A DNA stretch of 64,000 nt from Sulfitobacter albidus (GCF_018200035.1 NZ_CP073581.1:616501-680500), one strand, 5' to 3'; shown: positions 18,000 to 27,153, counted from the first letter of the stretch. The notes: generated by a model from the letters alone, not told the origin. Numbers and translations are program-made.

Positions 18000-19196
18000 T
18001 CAGCCGGGGACCGCGCCGCCGGCGGTGTCGCCCAGCCCGGTCTTTTTGGCCTTGGCAGAGGCCAGCGTATCGCGCAGCTTGGCCTCCATTTCCTGCAGCT
18101 CTTTTTCGGCGGCGGCACGTTTGGCCTTGCCCGCGTCGGCTATTGCGAGGCTTTCCTCGATAGTGCCGATCAGATCGGCGTTGGCCTGCTTGACGGCCTC
18201 GATGTCGAACACGCCGCGCTCCATCTCTTCGCGGATCATCTTGTTGCTCTCGCGCAGGTTCTTTGCATTCGAGGTCAGCAACTCGTTGGTCAGGTCATTG
18301 GCGTCGCGCACGGCGGCGGCGGCTTCGGCGGAGCGTTGGATGGTGACGGCCTGCGCCAGCTGCGTTTCCCACAGGGGGACGGTATTGACGAGGGTGCTGT
18401 TGATCTTGGTCACAAGGCTCTTGTCGTTTTCCTGCACCAGACGGATCGAGGGCAGGGACTGCATCGTCACTTGCCGCGTCAGTTTCAGATCGTGCACCCG
18501 GCGCTCCAGATCGTCGCGCGCGGCGCGCAGATCGCGCAACTCCTGCGCCTTCATCACGGCCTGCTCTTCGGGGGCGGCCTCGACCTCGCGCTCCTTGGCG
18601 GGGATGTCGGTGGTGTCGAGATCGGCCAGCTTGGCCTCCCCGGCGGCGATATAAAGCGCCAGCTCATCGTAGAATTGCAGGGTCTTCTCATAGAGCATGT
18701 CGAGCGATTTGATGTCTTTCAAAAGCGTATGCTCGTGCTTGAGCAGATCGTCGGTCACGCGGTCGATCTGGCCCTGCACCTTTTCGAATTTGGCGGTAAA
18801 TTTGGCAAAAGGTGCCGCGCGGCCCAGCAATTTCTCCCACCAGCTGCGTTCGCGGCGCACGTCCAGCTCGGACACGGAAAACCCGCGGATGGTGCTGACG
18901 ATCCCGCGCAGGGAATCACCGGCGGGGCCGACATCCTTGTTGCGCACATCGGCCAGCATGGATTGGCTGATTTCCTGCAATTCCGCCTGCGCGGCAGAGC
19001 CGAAGGCGATGATGGATTGGGTGTCGTCCATGTCGATCTCGCCCATGCGGGATTTGATCTCGGCGCTTTGGGCGGGGGTCGCCTCGGACAGGGGCACGAC
19101 GGCGGTGGCCTCTTGCGGTTCTGGCAGGACGACGGCGTTGACCTCTTCGACCATCGCGAGGGTTTCGGTGGCTTTCTGGCGGACGTTCTCGGACAT
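18000..19196 (-). CDS. TelA family protein (toxic anion resistance)
   Basis: A 398-residue cytosolic helical protein of the TelA/ToxAnion family, linked to tellurite and cell-envelope stress. Family signatures are GDSLRGIVSTIRGFSVSEL, WWEKLLGRAAPFAKFTAKF and LIRK-like NKMIREEMERGVFDIEAVKQ near the C-terminus. Most of the chain is predicted coiled coil. AAGGAAACCCC before the ATG is a good ribosome site. It follows XpaC by 15 bases and precedes the DUF2927 lipoprotein. XpaC-TelA pairs are common; the molecular action is not known. Confidence 0.92.
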   Translation of the reverse strand: MSENVRQKATETLAMVEEVNAVVLPEPQEATAVVPLSEATPAQSAEIKSRMGEIDMDDTQSIIAFGSAAQAELQEISQSMLADVRNKDVGPAGDSLRGIVSTIRGFSVSELDVRRERSWWEKLLGRAAPFAKFTAKFEKVQGQIDRVTDDLLKHEHTLLKDIKSLDMLYEKTLQFYDELALYIAAGEAKLADLDTTDIPAKEREVEAAPEEQAVMKAQELRDLRAARDDLERRVHDLKLTRQVTMQSLPSIRLVQENDKSLVTKINSTLVNTVPLWETQLAQAVTIQRSAEAAAAVRDANDLTNELLTSNAKNLRESNKMIREEMERGVFDIEAVKQANADLIGTIEESLAIADAGKAKRAAAEKELQEMEAKLRDTLASAKAKKTGLGDTAGGAVPG

Positions 19197-19211
19197 GGGG
19201 TTTCCTTGGTT

Positions 19212-20108
19212 CTAGAGTTGCGTGTCGCGGTCGAGCCGCACGCCCTCGCGGGCGAGGCGGTCGCGCAGCACGTCGATTTCGACGGTCAGGTCGCTGCGGT
19301 CTGCGAGCAGGGATTTGGTGTTACGGGCGGCAAAGTTCTGATCGAGGTCATCGAGGAGGGTGAGGTAATCGGCCTTGGCCTGCGCGTCGCGGGTGCGCGC
19401 GTAGATGTCGGCGAATTTGGCGGTCGCATCGCGGGCGCCCTGTAGATAGACGCCAAGGTATTTGCGCGCGGCGGTCAGATCGCGCGGGTCTTCTTCGACA
19501 GTGCGGATCAGGTCGCGGGCAGTATCGGCGAACTGCGCGAGCCGCGCGGTCGCCTCGCGGTCGCCCGCGCGCTGAATGGTTTCGGCCATGGTGACCAGAT
19601 GCGCTTCGGCTTCGTCAACAACACGCGCGACGCGGTCTTGCTGGAAGGTGTCGATGCCGTCCATCCCCTTGCTGCGCAGCGGATCGAGGCCGAAAGCGGC
19701 CAGATGCAGCCCGCCCGCGATCAGCGCGAATAGGATCGGCCCCAGCGGGTTGAGCCCGTCCTGATGGGCAGCCACCGCCAGCGCCGTGCCGATGCCCGTC
19801 AGCGCGGCGGCGAGGATCTTGCGCGGAAGGGCGGGACGGCGGGCGACCTTGCGCGCGTTGTATTCGGCCTGCGCGCGCAAGCCAATGCGCAGCAGCCACG
19901 CCGACAGCGTCCAGGCGCCCGCGCCCAGCAGGCTGGTGGCAAGGGCGATGGCGCCGTCCGAAAAGCTGGTCGCGACCAGCACGATCGCGGGAATGAACAG
20001 CACATTCGCACGTCCGCCCGCCGGATCCACATCGATGCGCCGGGTGCGGCGCGGTGCGTCCTGCGATGCCCCGTCGGGGCTGTATTTGCCGCCGTACCGT
20101 CGCGCCAT
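19212..20108 (-). CDS. XpaC-family membrane protein (5-bromo-4-chloroindolyl phosphate hydrolysis family)
   Basis: A 298-residue protein named after the Bacillus XpaC phenotype; its real activity is unsettled. The N-terminus is basic and cytosolic (MARRYGGKYSPDG). Two hydrophobic pairs lie at about 33-75 and 95-140, followed by a long helical cytosolic domain with MDGIDTFQQDRVARVVDEAE and ARKYLGVYLQGARDATAKF, typical of the family. Its ATG lies 3 bases after the stop of a 29-residue membrane peptide, and TelA follows. Partnership with TelA in envelope stress is inferred from gene order. Confidence 0.9.
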   Translation of the reverse strand: MARRYGGKYSPDGASQDAPRRTRRIDVDPAGGRANVLFIPAIVLVATSFSDGAIALATSLLGAGAWTLSAWLLRIGLRAQAEYNARKVARRPALPRKILAAALTGIGTALAVAAHQDGLNPLGPILFALIAGGLHLAAFGLDPLRSKGMDGIDTFQQDRVARVVDEAEAHLVTMAETIQRAGDREATARLAQFADTARDLIRTVEEDPRDLTAARKYLGVYLQGARDATAKFADIYARTRDAQAKADYLTLLDDLDQNFAARNTKSLLADRSDLTVEIDVLRDRLAREGVRLDRDTQL

Positions 20109-20111
20109 GGG

Positions 20112-20201
20112 TCAGAGCCCTCCAAGCCAGCCGGACGCGGTCCCGAAAAGCACGACGATCAGCGCCACGTAGGCAAATTTGCGGAGCGGTTGTGGTCCCA
20201 T
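20112..20201 (-). CDS. 29-residue single-helix membrane peptide
   Basis: Translates to MGPQPLRKFAYVALIVVL then FGTASGWLGGL: a short basic start (RK at 7-8) and one transmembrane helix. A good ribosome site (GAGGG, 4-5 bases from the ATG) precedes it. It stops 3 bases before the XpaC start, so it is positioned as the first gene of the XpaC-TelA operon. Similar tiny hydrophobic proteins often escape automatic annotation. It could be a regulatory or stabilising subunit for XpaC, or a leader peptide coupling translation. Confidence 0.55.
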   Translation of the reverse strand: MGPQPLRKFAYVALIVVLFGTASGWLGGL

Positions 20202-20261
20202 GATCCCTCTTGCGGGGCGGCGTTGCCCCATCGTTAACTTAGGCGCTGCGCGCGCGCGTTG

Positions 20262-21086
20262 CTAGTGCCGCTGGCCCGTGCGCCGCTCTGCGTTGAGCTT
20301 GCGGGTATAGCCTGACTGAATGACCTCGACCGCGACGAGCACCAGTACGCTGAAGTAGAAGGTGGTTTTCGACATCGGGATGATCTCATAGCCAAAGACG
20401 CGCAGCGCGAGGGCCGGGTCGTGCATGGCGTGGGCGGCGGCCTGACCGCTTTCGCCCAGAAGGACGATGCCGACGATCAGCAGGATGAACAGGCCCAGCA
20501 CCTCGTACATGCGGTTTTTCTCGAGGAACTCGGTCACCCGGTCGGCCAGCGCCAGCATGGCGAGGCCCGACAGGATGATCGCGGTGGCGAGGATCACAAA
20601 GACATCCGTGATCGCCAGCGCCGAGAGGACCGAATCAAACGAGAAGATCAGGTTCATCAGTACGATGAGGCCCACCACCTTGGCCGCCGATTTGCCGGAT
20701 TTACCCTCGACATCGGTGCCAAGGTGCTGAATGGCGAGCATGTGGCTGATTTCCTTGACGGCCGTGTAGATGATAAAGATCCCGCCGAGGATGAACACAA
20801 GCGTCGCAAAATTCACGCCGCCGGTCAGCACACCCTCCCATTCGAGCACAAAGAAAGGCTCGGCCAGGGCGTCGATCAGGCGGATCATCACGAACAGCAG
20901 CACGATGCGCAGCACCACGGCCAGAATGATGCCCCACCGGCGCACGGTTGCCTGCTGCGCCACCGGTGCGCGCTGGCTTTCGATCGAGATGTAGAGCAGG
21001 TTGTCGAAGCCCAGAACCGCCTGCAAAAAGCACAGCATCAGCAGGTTGCCCATATTTTCGAGTGTCAGCAGATCGGCCACGGCCAT
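20262..21086 (-). CDS. TerC-family integral membrane protein
   Basis: A 274-residue protein with about seven membrane helices. The family acidic motifs are present: GFDNLLYI near 30 and NLIFSFDSVLSAL near 155; these aspartates are thought to bind metal in TerC/Alx proteins. Roles include tellurite resistance and export of manganese or other metals. I chose ATG 21086 because AAAAGGGG precedes it closely; a longer frame exists but lacks a signal. It is on the same strand as the small peptide and XpaC-TelA operon, 60 bases apart, which suggests a joint stress function. Confidence 0.9.
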   Translation of the reverse strand: MAVADLLTLENMGNLLMLCFLQAVLGFDNLLYISIESQRAPVAQQATVRRWGIILAVVLRIVLLFVMIRLIDALAEPFFVLEWEGVLTGGVNFATLVFILGGIFIIYTAVKEISHMLAIQHLGTDVEGKSGKSAAKVVGLIVLMNLIFSFDSVLSALAITDVFVILATAIILSGLAMLALADRVTEFLEKNRMYEVLGLFILLIVGIVLLGESGQAAAHAMHDPALALRVFGYEIIPMSKTTFYFSVLVLVAVEVIQSGYTRKLNAERRTGQRH

Positions 21087-21244
21087 GCCCCTTTTCGCGC
21101 CTCGGTCAGTTTGTCGCACCAGCCATAGCGCAGCGCGGGAAGGTTGTGAATTCGGCCAAAGGGGGAAAGGGGCGGTTTTTTTGCCATGCCGAACGGGCTG
21201 CACGGCGTGCAAGCGTATCGTGGGGGCCAGACCGGGAGACGATC

Positions 21245-21334
21245 ATGCAACGACGCCAGCTTTATGCGCCTGTGGCGCCGCGTGTCATTCCCAACCGCAA
21301 GACCCGCGCGCGCCGCGCCTGTCGGCCCTGCTGA
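21245..21334 (+). CDS. Possible 29-residue arginine-rich peptide
   Basis: ATG 21245 behind GGGAG opens a short reading, MQRRQLYAPVAPRVIPNRK then TRARRACRPC, with about ten basic residues. The paired hairpins that end the unit lie 36 bases downstream. It could be a genuine small basic protein or chance. It falls in the 353-base gap between terC and rluB, where I see no other gene. Confidence 0.3.
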   Translation: MQRRQLYAPVAPRVIPNRKTRARRACRPC

Positions 21335-21369
21335 TGCTGAGCGCCGCCGTTTACGCCCTGCGGTGACAG

Positions 21370-21415
21370 CAAAAATTCGCAGAATTTTTGGGTCCAAGAT
21401 TTCCTCGAAATCTTG
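21370..21415. terminator. Paired AT-rich hairpins (copy A)
   Basis: Two hairpins separated by 4 bases: CAAAAATTC-GCA-GAATTTTTG (21370-21390) and CAAGATTTC-CTC-GAAATCTTG (21395-21415). Each has a perfect 9-base stem and a 3-base loop. It lies 24 bases after the rluB stop and after the small plus-strand reading, so it could end both. The same paired design occurs at 28246-28289 and 38571-38615. Confidence 0.65.
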
Positions 21416-21439
21416 TCGGCGCGCGGATCGAGAGGCGCG

Positions 21440-22411
21440 CTACCGTTTGCGGGGGGGCGGGCCGGATTTGCCCGTGCGCCCTTTTGGCGGTGCCGTGCGT
21501 CCCTTTGGGGCGCTTGCGCGTCGCGGCGGTTTTGCGGGCGCTTCCTCGGGCGGGCGGGGCAGTCCGGGCTGGCCGGGGCCGCCGAATTTCCCCTTCCGTA
21601 CCGGGCGTTTGCGGCCCGAAAAGCTGACCTTTGTCGGTTTGGTCTCTACCGGTGCGCCCAGCAGCTCATCGGCCACGGGGCCAAGCTGGTCGCGCAACAC
21701 CTTGCGGCGGACCTCCTCGACCTCGCCAGAGGGCAGCTCACCCAGTTGAAACGGGCCGTAGCTGATGCGGATCAGGCGGTTGACGCGCATCCCGACGACT
21801 TCCATCGCGCGGCGGATCTCGCGGTTGCGGCCCTCGCGCAGGCCGACCGTCAGCCACGCATTCGCGCCCTGCTGCCGGTCGAGCGTCACCTCCATCGGCG
21901 CGAAGGGCTCGCCATCGGCGACGATCCCCTTGCGCAGCGGATCGAACACATCGTCGGTGGGCCGCCCGTTCACGCGCACGCGGTAGCGGCGCAGCCAGCC
22001 GGTCGACGGCAGCTCAAGCCGCCGTTTGAGCGCGCCGTCATTGGTCAGCAGCAGCAGCCCTTCGGAGTTGAGATCGAGCCGCCCGATGCTCATCACGCGG
22101 GGCATATCCTCGGGCATGGCGTCGAACACCGTCTCGCGCCCCTGATCGTCGCGCGCGCTGGTCACCAGCCCGGTGGGCTTGTGAAAAAGCCACAGGCGCG
22201 CGGGCTCTGCCGGACCGACGGGTTTGCCATCGACGGTGATGCGGTCGCTATCGGTGACATTGAGCGCGGGGGAGGTGAGCGTCTGGCCATTAACGGCCAC
22301 GCGGCCGGCCTCGATCATGCGCTCGGCCTCGCGGCGGCTGGCGATGCCCGCGCGGGCAAGCACCTTGGCAATGCGGTCACCAGCGGGCGGGGATGTCGGG
22401 CTATCGGTCAT
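21440..22411 (-). CDS. rluB: 23S rRNA pseudouridine synthase, RsuA/RluB family
   Basis: A 323-residue enzyme that converts a uridine of 23S rRNA to pseudouridine. The S4 RNA-binding domain is at about 12-60 (AKVLARAGIASRREAERMI). The catalytic motif GRLDLNSEGLLLLTNDG has its aspartate at residue 113. The C-terminal 70 residues are a basic, low-complexity Arg/Lys/Pro/Gly tail, common in alphaproteobacterial members. Specificity for the RluB site rather than RluE/F is inferred from length and tail. It is divergent from tadA. Confidence 0.92.
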   Translation of the reverse strand: MTDSPTSPPAGDRIAKVLARAGIASRREAERMIEAGRVAVNGQTLTSPALNVTDSDRITVDGKPVGPAEPARLWLFHKPTGLVTSARDDQGRETVFDAMPEDMPRVMSIGRLDLNSEGLLLLTNDGALKRRLELPSTGWLRRYRVRVNGRPTDDVFDPLRKGIVADGEPFAPMEVTLDRQQGANAWLTVGLREGRNREIRRAMEVVGMRVNRLIRISYGPFQLGELPSGEVEEVRRKVLRDQLGPVADELLGAPVETKPTKVSFSGRKRPVRKGKFGGPGQPGLPRPPEEAPAKPPRRASAPKGRTAPPKGRTGKSGPPPRKR

Positions 22412-22474
22412 GGATCAGCGCATAGACCATCGCGGCCCCTTGCGAAAGGTCCGCCTTTGCCGCCATCTAGCGGG

Positions 22475-22933
22475 ATGGTCGGTCTCACTTACATGGAGCG
22501 TGCGTTGCGCGCGGCGCGCGCGGCGGCGGATCTGGGCGAGGTGCCGGTGGGCGCTGTCGTGGTCGGAGCGGATGGGACCGTTTTGGCCGAGGCGGGCAAT
22601 CGCACACGCATGGACAACGATCCGACCGCGCACGCCGAAATCCTCGCGCTGCGGGCAGCCGCTGCGGCGCTGGGGCAGGAGCGGCTGACGGGGGCGTCGC
22701 TCTATGTCACCCTGGAGCCTTGTGCGATGTGTGCGGGCGCCATCGCCGCCGCACGCATCGCGCGGTTGTACTACGGGGCGTCCGATCCCAAATCGGGCGG
22801 GGTGGCGCAGGGCGCCCGCGTGTTCGCGCATCCGCAGACCCATCACGTGCCCGAGATCTACGACGGATTGTGCGAGCGCGACTGCGCCGCCCTGCTGAGC
22901 ACGTTTTTCGCCGCCCGACGGGACCGGGCCTAG
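22475..22933 (+). CDS. tadA: tRNA adenosine(34) deaminase
   Basis: A 152-residue zinc enzyme that makes inosine at the wobble position of tRNA-Arg. The zinc and proton-shuttle motif HAEI is at 53-56, and PCAMC at 82-86 supplies the two zinc cysteines. ATG 22475 follows GCGGG; an ATG at 22493 is a shorter option. The stop TAG overlaps the stop of the convergent oxidoreductase gene within CTAG. Confidence 0.95.
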   Translation: MVGLTYMERALRAARAAADLGEVPVGAVVVGADGTVLAEAGNRTRMDNDPTAHAEILALRAAAAALGQERLTGASLYVTLEPCAMCAGAIAAARIARLYYGASDPKSGGVAQGARVFAHPQTHHVPEIYDGLCERDCAALLSTFFAARRDRA

Positions 22934-23646
22934 CCGGTGATTTCGTCGAGGACGGCCTTGGGCGAGGACGCGCTGGCATCTTCGTGCCGTGCGATGGCGG
23001 GGGTACGGCGCGACCACTCACCGCTCATTGCAAGATCGACCATGAACTCTGCCAGATCCGCGCGGCGGGTGCGGATCATATCGTCGGGAATGACGTTTGG
23101 CGTCACCGTGTAATCCCCGCTCGCCGGGCCGGCCATCAGCCAGCCGGGCCGCACGGCGGTCCAGTCTATGTCGGAGCGGGCCTGAAGGTTTTCCTCCATC
23201 CGCGCCATCTGTTCGAACACGCGGGCGAGGGCGGTCATGGCGGGCAGGATGAAGTAGACCGGGCCGCGATCCTTTGCCTCGACAAAGCTGGCGGAGATGA
23301 CGATGAGCCGGGCGACGCCTGCCGCGGTCATGGCGTCGCAGATTGCCGCCGTCCCGTCGGTATAGAGCGGCGGTGGCGACAGCAGCGTGGCCGGATCATT
23401 CCCGACACCGAGGCAGGAGACGACCGCATCGGCGCCTTCCATGAACGGTGTCAGATCGTCCGACAGCACATCGGCCTGATGATAGCGCACGCCATCGATG
23501 CGATTCTCAGGCAAGCTATGGTCGATGACGCGCACGTCCGCGCCGTGGGCGAGGGCCGCGTCGACGGCGAGCGCGCCGGTGCCGCCGCCGCCGCCCACGA
23601 TAACGAGGGTGCGGGGTTCGGCGGGGGGAGAGTTTTTATCTGTCAT
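22930..23646 (-). CDS. NAD(P)-binding oxidoreductase (NmrA-like atypical SDR)
   Basis: A 238-residue Rossmann-fold protein. The N-terminal nucleotide site reads LVIVGGGGGTGALAVDAAL, with an atypical glycine-rich loop. GADAVVSCLGVG and VARLIVISASFV follow at the usual spacing, then DWTAVRPGWL, as in NmrA-like and SDR-a5 sugar-epimerase relatives. The usual YxxxK pair is not evident. Substrate is unknown. I chose ATG 23646 (MTDKNSPPAEPR); a longer frame upstream looks non-coding. It converges on tadA. Confidence 0.82.
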   Translation of the reverse strand: MTDKNSPPAEPRTLVIVGGGGGTGALAVDAALAHGADVRVIDHSLPENRIDGVRYHQADVLSDDLTPFMEGADAVVSCLGVGNDPATLLSPPPLYTDGTAAICDAMTAAGVARLIVISASFVEAKDRGPVYFILPAMTALARVFEQMARMEENLQARSDIDWTAVRPGWLMAGPASGDYTVTPNVIPDDMIRTRRADLAEFMVDLAMSGEWSRRTPAIARHEDASASSPKAVLDEITG

Positions 23647-23685
23647 GCGGCCCCAACCCCCTGCGCGCGTCACGGTTCCGGGGGG

Positions 23686-24384
23686 TCAAAGGGCAATCGG
23701 TCGCATCACCTCGGGCTCGATCACCCGGCACCCGTCGGGCACGCCGGCGGCGAGGGCCGATGCGTCCTGGGCGAGGGCGGGAAAGGTGCGGTAGTGGCAG
23801 GGGATCACCGTCTTGAAGTCAAAATACGTGCGCGCGGCGAAGGCGGCCATCTCCATGTCCATGGTGTAGTGCCCCCCGGCGGAAAGGATCCCGATGTCAG
23901 GTGCGTAGTATTCTGCGATCCACGCCATGTCGGCCATCAGGCCGGTATCGCCGGAGATGTACACGCAGTGATCATCCCCCCGCAGCACGAAGCCGCATTC
24001 GCGCCCCATCGCGCGGCGGGTACCGTCGATTTCCATCGATGAGGAATGGCACGCGGGCACCATGCTGGCGGAGACGGCTTCTCCCAGCGCGATGGTGCCG
24101 CCCATGTTGAACGCGGCGCCCTCGACGGCGCCCTGCGTGTGGAGCGCCATGGCGAGTTCGTACATACCCGACACCGGCGCGCCGGTGCGTTTCGAAATCT
24201 CGACGATATCGGTGGTGTGGTCGAAATGGCCGTGGGTGACGAGGATATGGGTGGCGCCCGCGATGGCGGCGGCGTGCTGATCCTCGCTGAGCATGGGATT
24301 GCCGTTGAGCCAGGGGTCGATCAGCAGGATCTGGTCGGCGACCTCGATCCGGAAAGAGCCATGGCCGAGCCAGATGATGTTCAT
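23686..24384 (-). CDS. UPF0173-type metal-dependent hydrolase (metallo-beta-lactamase fold)
   Basis: A 232-residue cytosolic hydrolase. The start MNIIWLGHGSFRIE and the motif THGHFDHTTD (HxHxDH) are diagnostic of the UPF0173 branch of the metallo-beta-lactamase fold. Other metal ligands appear in PACHSSSME, ISGDTGL and IPCHYRTFP. Its physiological substrate is not established for the family. It is divergent from gatC, with 219 bases between. Confidence 0.92.
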   Translation of the reverse strand: MNIIWLGHGSFRIEVADQILLIDPWLNGNPMLSEDQHAAAIAGATHILVTHGHFDHTTDIVEISKRTGAPVSGMYELAMALHTQGAVEGAAFNMGGTIALGEAVSASMVPACHSSSMEIDGTRRAMGRECGFVLRGDDHCVYISGDTGLMADMAWIAEYYAPDIGILSAGGHYTMDMEMAAFAARTYFDFKTVIPCHYRTFPALAQDASALAAGVPDGCRVIEPEVMRPIAL

Positions 24385-24603
24385 GCGTTGTCCTTTCGTC
24401 TGTGCAGGCGAAGGGTAGCGTGTTGCGCGGGCAATGCAAAATGGCGCGCCGTGATCCCTGGGGCGGGCGCGGTGCAATAGGTATTTGTGAAAGGGTGCAG
24501 GGCAGGTGGGGTGCACAATTGGCGGGCGGTCGTGCAGGGCCGGCTTGCGGGGGGCGGTGGGCGCGCTAGACCGCTGGCGATACGAAACGAAGGGATCGAA
24601 CCC

Positions 24604-24891
24604 ATGTCGATTGACGAAAGCACCGCCGCGCGGGTGGCGAAACTGGCGCGGATCAAGGTAGAGCCCGACGCGCTGCCGGGTCTGGCGCAGGAATTCAACA
24701 CGATCCTGGGATTTATCGAGCAGTTGGGCGAGGTCGACGTCGAGGGCGTGGAGCCGATGACATCGGTGACGCCGCAGCGGCTGACGCGGCGTGCTGATGA
24801 GGTGACGGACGGGGATCAGCAGGCGGCGATCCTGAAGAACGCGCCGGACGCGCGCGAGGGGTTCTTTGCCGTGCCGAAGGTGGTGGAATAA
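24604..24891 (+). CDS. gatC: Asp/Glu-tRNA amidotransferase subunit C
   Basis: A 95-residue GatC, the clamp that stabilises GatA-GatB in the amidotransferase making Gln-tRNA and Asn-tRNA. Typical features are [15 protein letters not shown] at the start, [20 protein letters not shown] in the middle and [12 protein letters not shown] at the end. AAGGG lies 9 bases before the ATG. Its TAA shares one base with the gatA ATG (TAATG), so translation is coupled. No gatB is in view. Confidence 0.95.
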   Translation: MSIDESTAARVAKLARIKVEPDALPGLAQEFNTILGFIEQLGEVDVEGVEPMTSVTPQRLTRRADEVTDGDQQAAILKNAPDAREGFFAVPKVVE

Positions 24892-26381
24892 TGGGTGAGT
24901 TGAACAAGCTGGGTCTGGCACAGGCGCGCGATGCGTTGCGCGCGGGGGAGACAACGTCGAAAGAGCTGACGGAGGCCTGTCTGGGGGCGATTGACGCTGC
25001 GGGCGCGCTGAACGCGTTCGTGCACCACACGCCCGATCTTGCGATGGAGCGTGCCGCCGCCGCCGACGCCCGCCTGCAGGGCGACAGCGAAGCGCCCGCG
25101 ATGTGTGGCTTGCCGATCGGGATCAAGGATCTGTTCTGCACCAAGGGCGTGCCGAGCCAGGCGGCGAGCCGGATCCTCGAAGGGTTCCGCCCCGAGTACG
25201 AATCGACCGTAAGCCAGAACCTTGCCGATGCGGGTGCGGTGATGCTGGGCAAGCTGAACATGGATGAATTCGCCATGGGCTCGTCCAACGAGACCTCCGT
25301 TTACGGCAATGCGGTGAACCCGTGGCGGCGGGGTAATGACGATGCGCAGCTGACGCCCGGCGGCTCGTCGGGCGGCTCCGCCGCGGCGGTGGCGGCGGAT
25401 CTGTGTCTGGCAGCGACCGGCACGGATACCGGTGGCTCGATCCGTCAGCCTGCGGCGTTTACCGGCACGGTGGGGATCAAGCCGACCTACGGGCGCTGCT
25501 CGCGCTGGGGCATCGTGGCCTTTGCCTCCTCGCTCGATCAGGCGGGACCGATGACCAAATCCGTGCGCGACGCGGCGATCATGCTTGAGGCGATGTGCGG
25601 CCATGACCCAAAGGACAGCACCTCCGCCGATCTGGCGGTGCCGAATTTCGAGGCGGCGCTGACCGGCGACATCCGTGGCAAGAAAATCGGGATCCCCCGC
25701 GAATACCGCATGGACGGGATGCCCGAGGAGATCGAGACGCTCTGGCAGGACGGCATCGCGATGATGCGCGATGCGGGGGCGGAGATCGTCGATATCTCGT
25801 TGCCCCACACCAAATACGCGCTGCCCGCCTACTACGTGATCGCCCCGGCGGAGGCGTCGTCGAACCTCGCGCGCTACGATGGGGTCCGCTACGGTCACCG
25901 GGCACAGCTGGCCCCCGGTGATGGCATCACCGAGATGTATGAAAAGACCCGCGCCGAAGGCTTTGGCGCCGAGGTGCAGCGGCGGGTGATGGTGGGGACC
26001 TACGTGCTCTCCGCCGGGTTCTACGACGCCTATTACAACCGCGCGCGGAAGGTGCGCGCATTGATCAAGAAAGACTTTGACGATGTGTTCGCGGCGGGCG
26101 TCGATTGCATCCTGACGCCCGCGACGCCATCGGCCGCCTTTGGGCTGGGCGAGATGATCGATGCGGACCCGATCCAGATGTACCTCAACGACGTGTTCAC
26201 GGTTACGGTGAACCTCGCCGGGCTGCCGGGGATTGCGGTGCCGACGGGGCAGGACGCGCGCGGCCTGCCGCTGGGTCTGCAACTGATCGGGCGTCCGTGG
26301 GAGGAAGCGGATCTGCTGTCTTCCGCCTATGCGCTGGAGCGGGCGGCGGGGTTTGTGGCCAAACCGGAGAAATGGTGGTAA
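24891..26381 (+). CDS. gatA: Asp/Glu-tRNA amidotransferase subunit A
   Basis: A 496-residue amidase that releases ammonia from glutamine for transamidation of mischarged tRNA. The Ser-cisSer-Lys triad of the amidase-signature family is visible: lysine 79 in [14 protein letters not shown], the [15 protein letters not shown] motif near 158-171 and the nucleophile region [13 protein letters not shown] near 183. Length is normal. It overlaps gatC by one base. Confidence 0.96.
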   Translation: MGELNKLGLAQARDALRAGETTSKELTEACLGAIDAAGALNAFVHHTPDLAMERAAAADARLQGDSEAPAMCGLPIGIKDLFCTKGVPSQAASRILEGFRPEYESTVSQNLADAGAVMLGKLNMDEFAMGSSNETSVYGNAVNPWRRGNDDAQLTPGGSSGGSAAAVAADLCLAATGTDTGGSIRQPAAFTGTVGIKPTYGRCSRWGIVAFASSLDQAGPMTKSVRDAAIMLEAMCGHDPKDSTSADLAVPNFEAALTGDIRGKKIGIPREYRMDGMPEEIETLWQDGIAMMRDAGAEIVDISLPHTKYALPAYYVIAPAEASSNLARYDGVRYGHRAQLAPGDGITEMYEKTRAEGFGAEVQRRVMVGTYVLSAGFYDAYYNRARKVRALIKKDFDDVFAAGVDCILTPATPSAAFGLGEMIDADPIQMYLNDVFTVTVNLAGLPGIAVPTGQDARGLPLGLQLIGRPWEEADLLSSAYALERAAGFVAKPEKWW

Positions 26382-26421
26382 GCCGCGCGCAACCGGTTCC
26401 AAACGCAGGACGTGCTATCCG

Positions 26422-27153
26422 ATGAAACTCCGTTTTCTGACAGGCCTTTGTGCCGTTGCGGCCCTTGCGGCCTGCCAGCCTTCGCAGCCGGACGATACCC
26501 GCTTTGGCGTAGGATTCGATCAGACGTTCGACGCGCAGCGTGTCAACCGCGAGACCGCCCTGACAAACGGGACACGCGTCCCCGCGGCGCCGGGTGTGAG
26601 TGCGCAACCGCTGCCGCCCGCAGGGTCGGCGGAGGCAACGGCGGCACAGACAACCGCCGTTCTGGCGCAGACATCGCCCAATGCGGCAGCGACGGCGGCG
26701 AATTCAGGCGTGCCGCCCTTGCAAGCGAGCCCGAGCAACCCGGCCCCTGCCGTTGTGGATGGCGCCACGGGGATCAGCCGCGAGAACAATTTTGACGCGG
26801 TGTCCAACCAGCGCAGCATCGAAAGCGATGCGGCGCGGATCGCCGCCGCCCGTGCGCAATATCAGGTGATCCAGCCACAGGCATTGCCGGAGCGCACCGA
26901 CGCGGGCCCCAATATCGTGGCCTACGCCCTGCAAACCTCCCATCCAGTGGGCACGCAGATCTACAAGCGCTTCAGCTTCAACGCGGCGGGCAAATATAAC
27001 CGCAACTGCGGCCAGTTCCGCAGCCAGGACCGCGCGCAGATCCTGTTTCTGGAAAGCGGCGGGCCCGAGAAGGATCCAAAGGGGATGGACCCCGACGGTG
27101 ACGGCTATGCCTGCACCTGGGATCCGAGCATCTACCGCAACGTCTCGGGGTGA
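26422..27153 (+). CDS. Lipoprotein with C-terminal excalibur-like calcium motif
   Basis: A 243-residue predicted lipoprotein. The signal MKLRFLTGLCAVAALAAC has its lipobox cysteine at 18. A long low-complexity Ala/Pro/Thr region (about 50-120) precedes a conserved C-terminal domain with KYNRNCGQFRSQDRAQI and MDPDGDGYACTWDPSIYR, which resembles the DxDxDGxACE motif of excalibur calcium-binding domains. GCAGGACG precedes the ATG. Its stop overlaps the amidase GTG by 4 bases (GTGA), which suggests a joint cell-wall role. Confidence 0.8.
   Translation: MKLRFLTGLCAVAALAACQPSQPDDTRFGVGFDQTFDAQRVNRETALTNGTRVPAAPGVSAQPLPPAGSAEATAAQTTAVLAQTSPNAAATAANSGVPPLQASPSNPAPAVVDGATGISRENNFDAVSNQRSIESDAARIAAARAQYQVIQPQALPERTDAGPNIVAYALQTSHPVGTQIYKRFSFNAAGKYNRNCGQFRSQDRAQILFLESGGPEKDPKGMDPDGDGYACTWDPSIYRNVSG

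Noticed and set aside
24816-26402. 528-residue minus-strand reading across gatA
   Set aside because: Mirror of gatA in a GC-rich gene; gatA is certain and the antisense product is Arg/His-rich with no family pattern.
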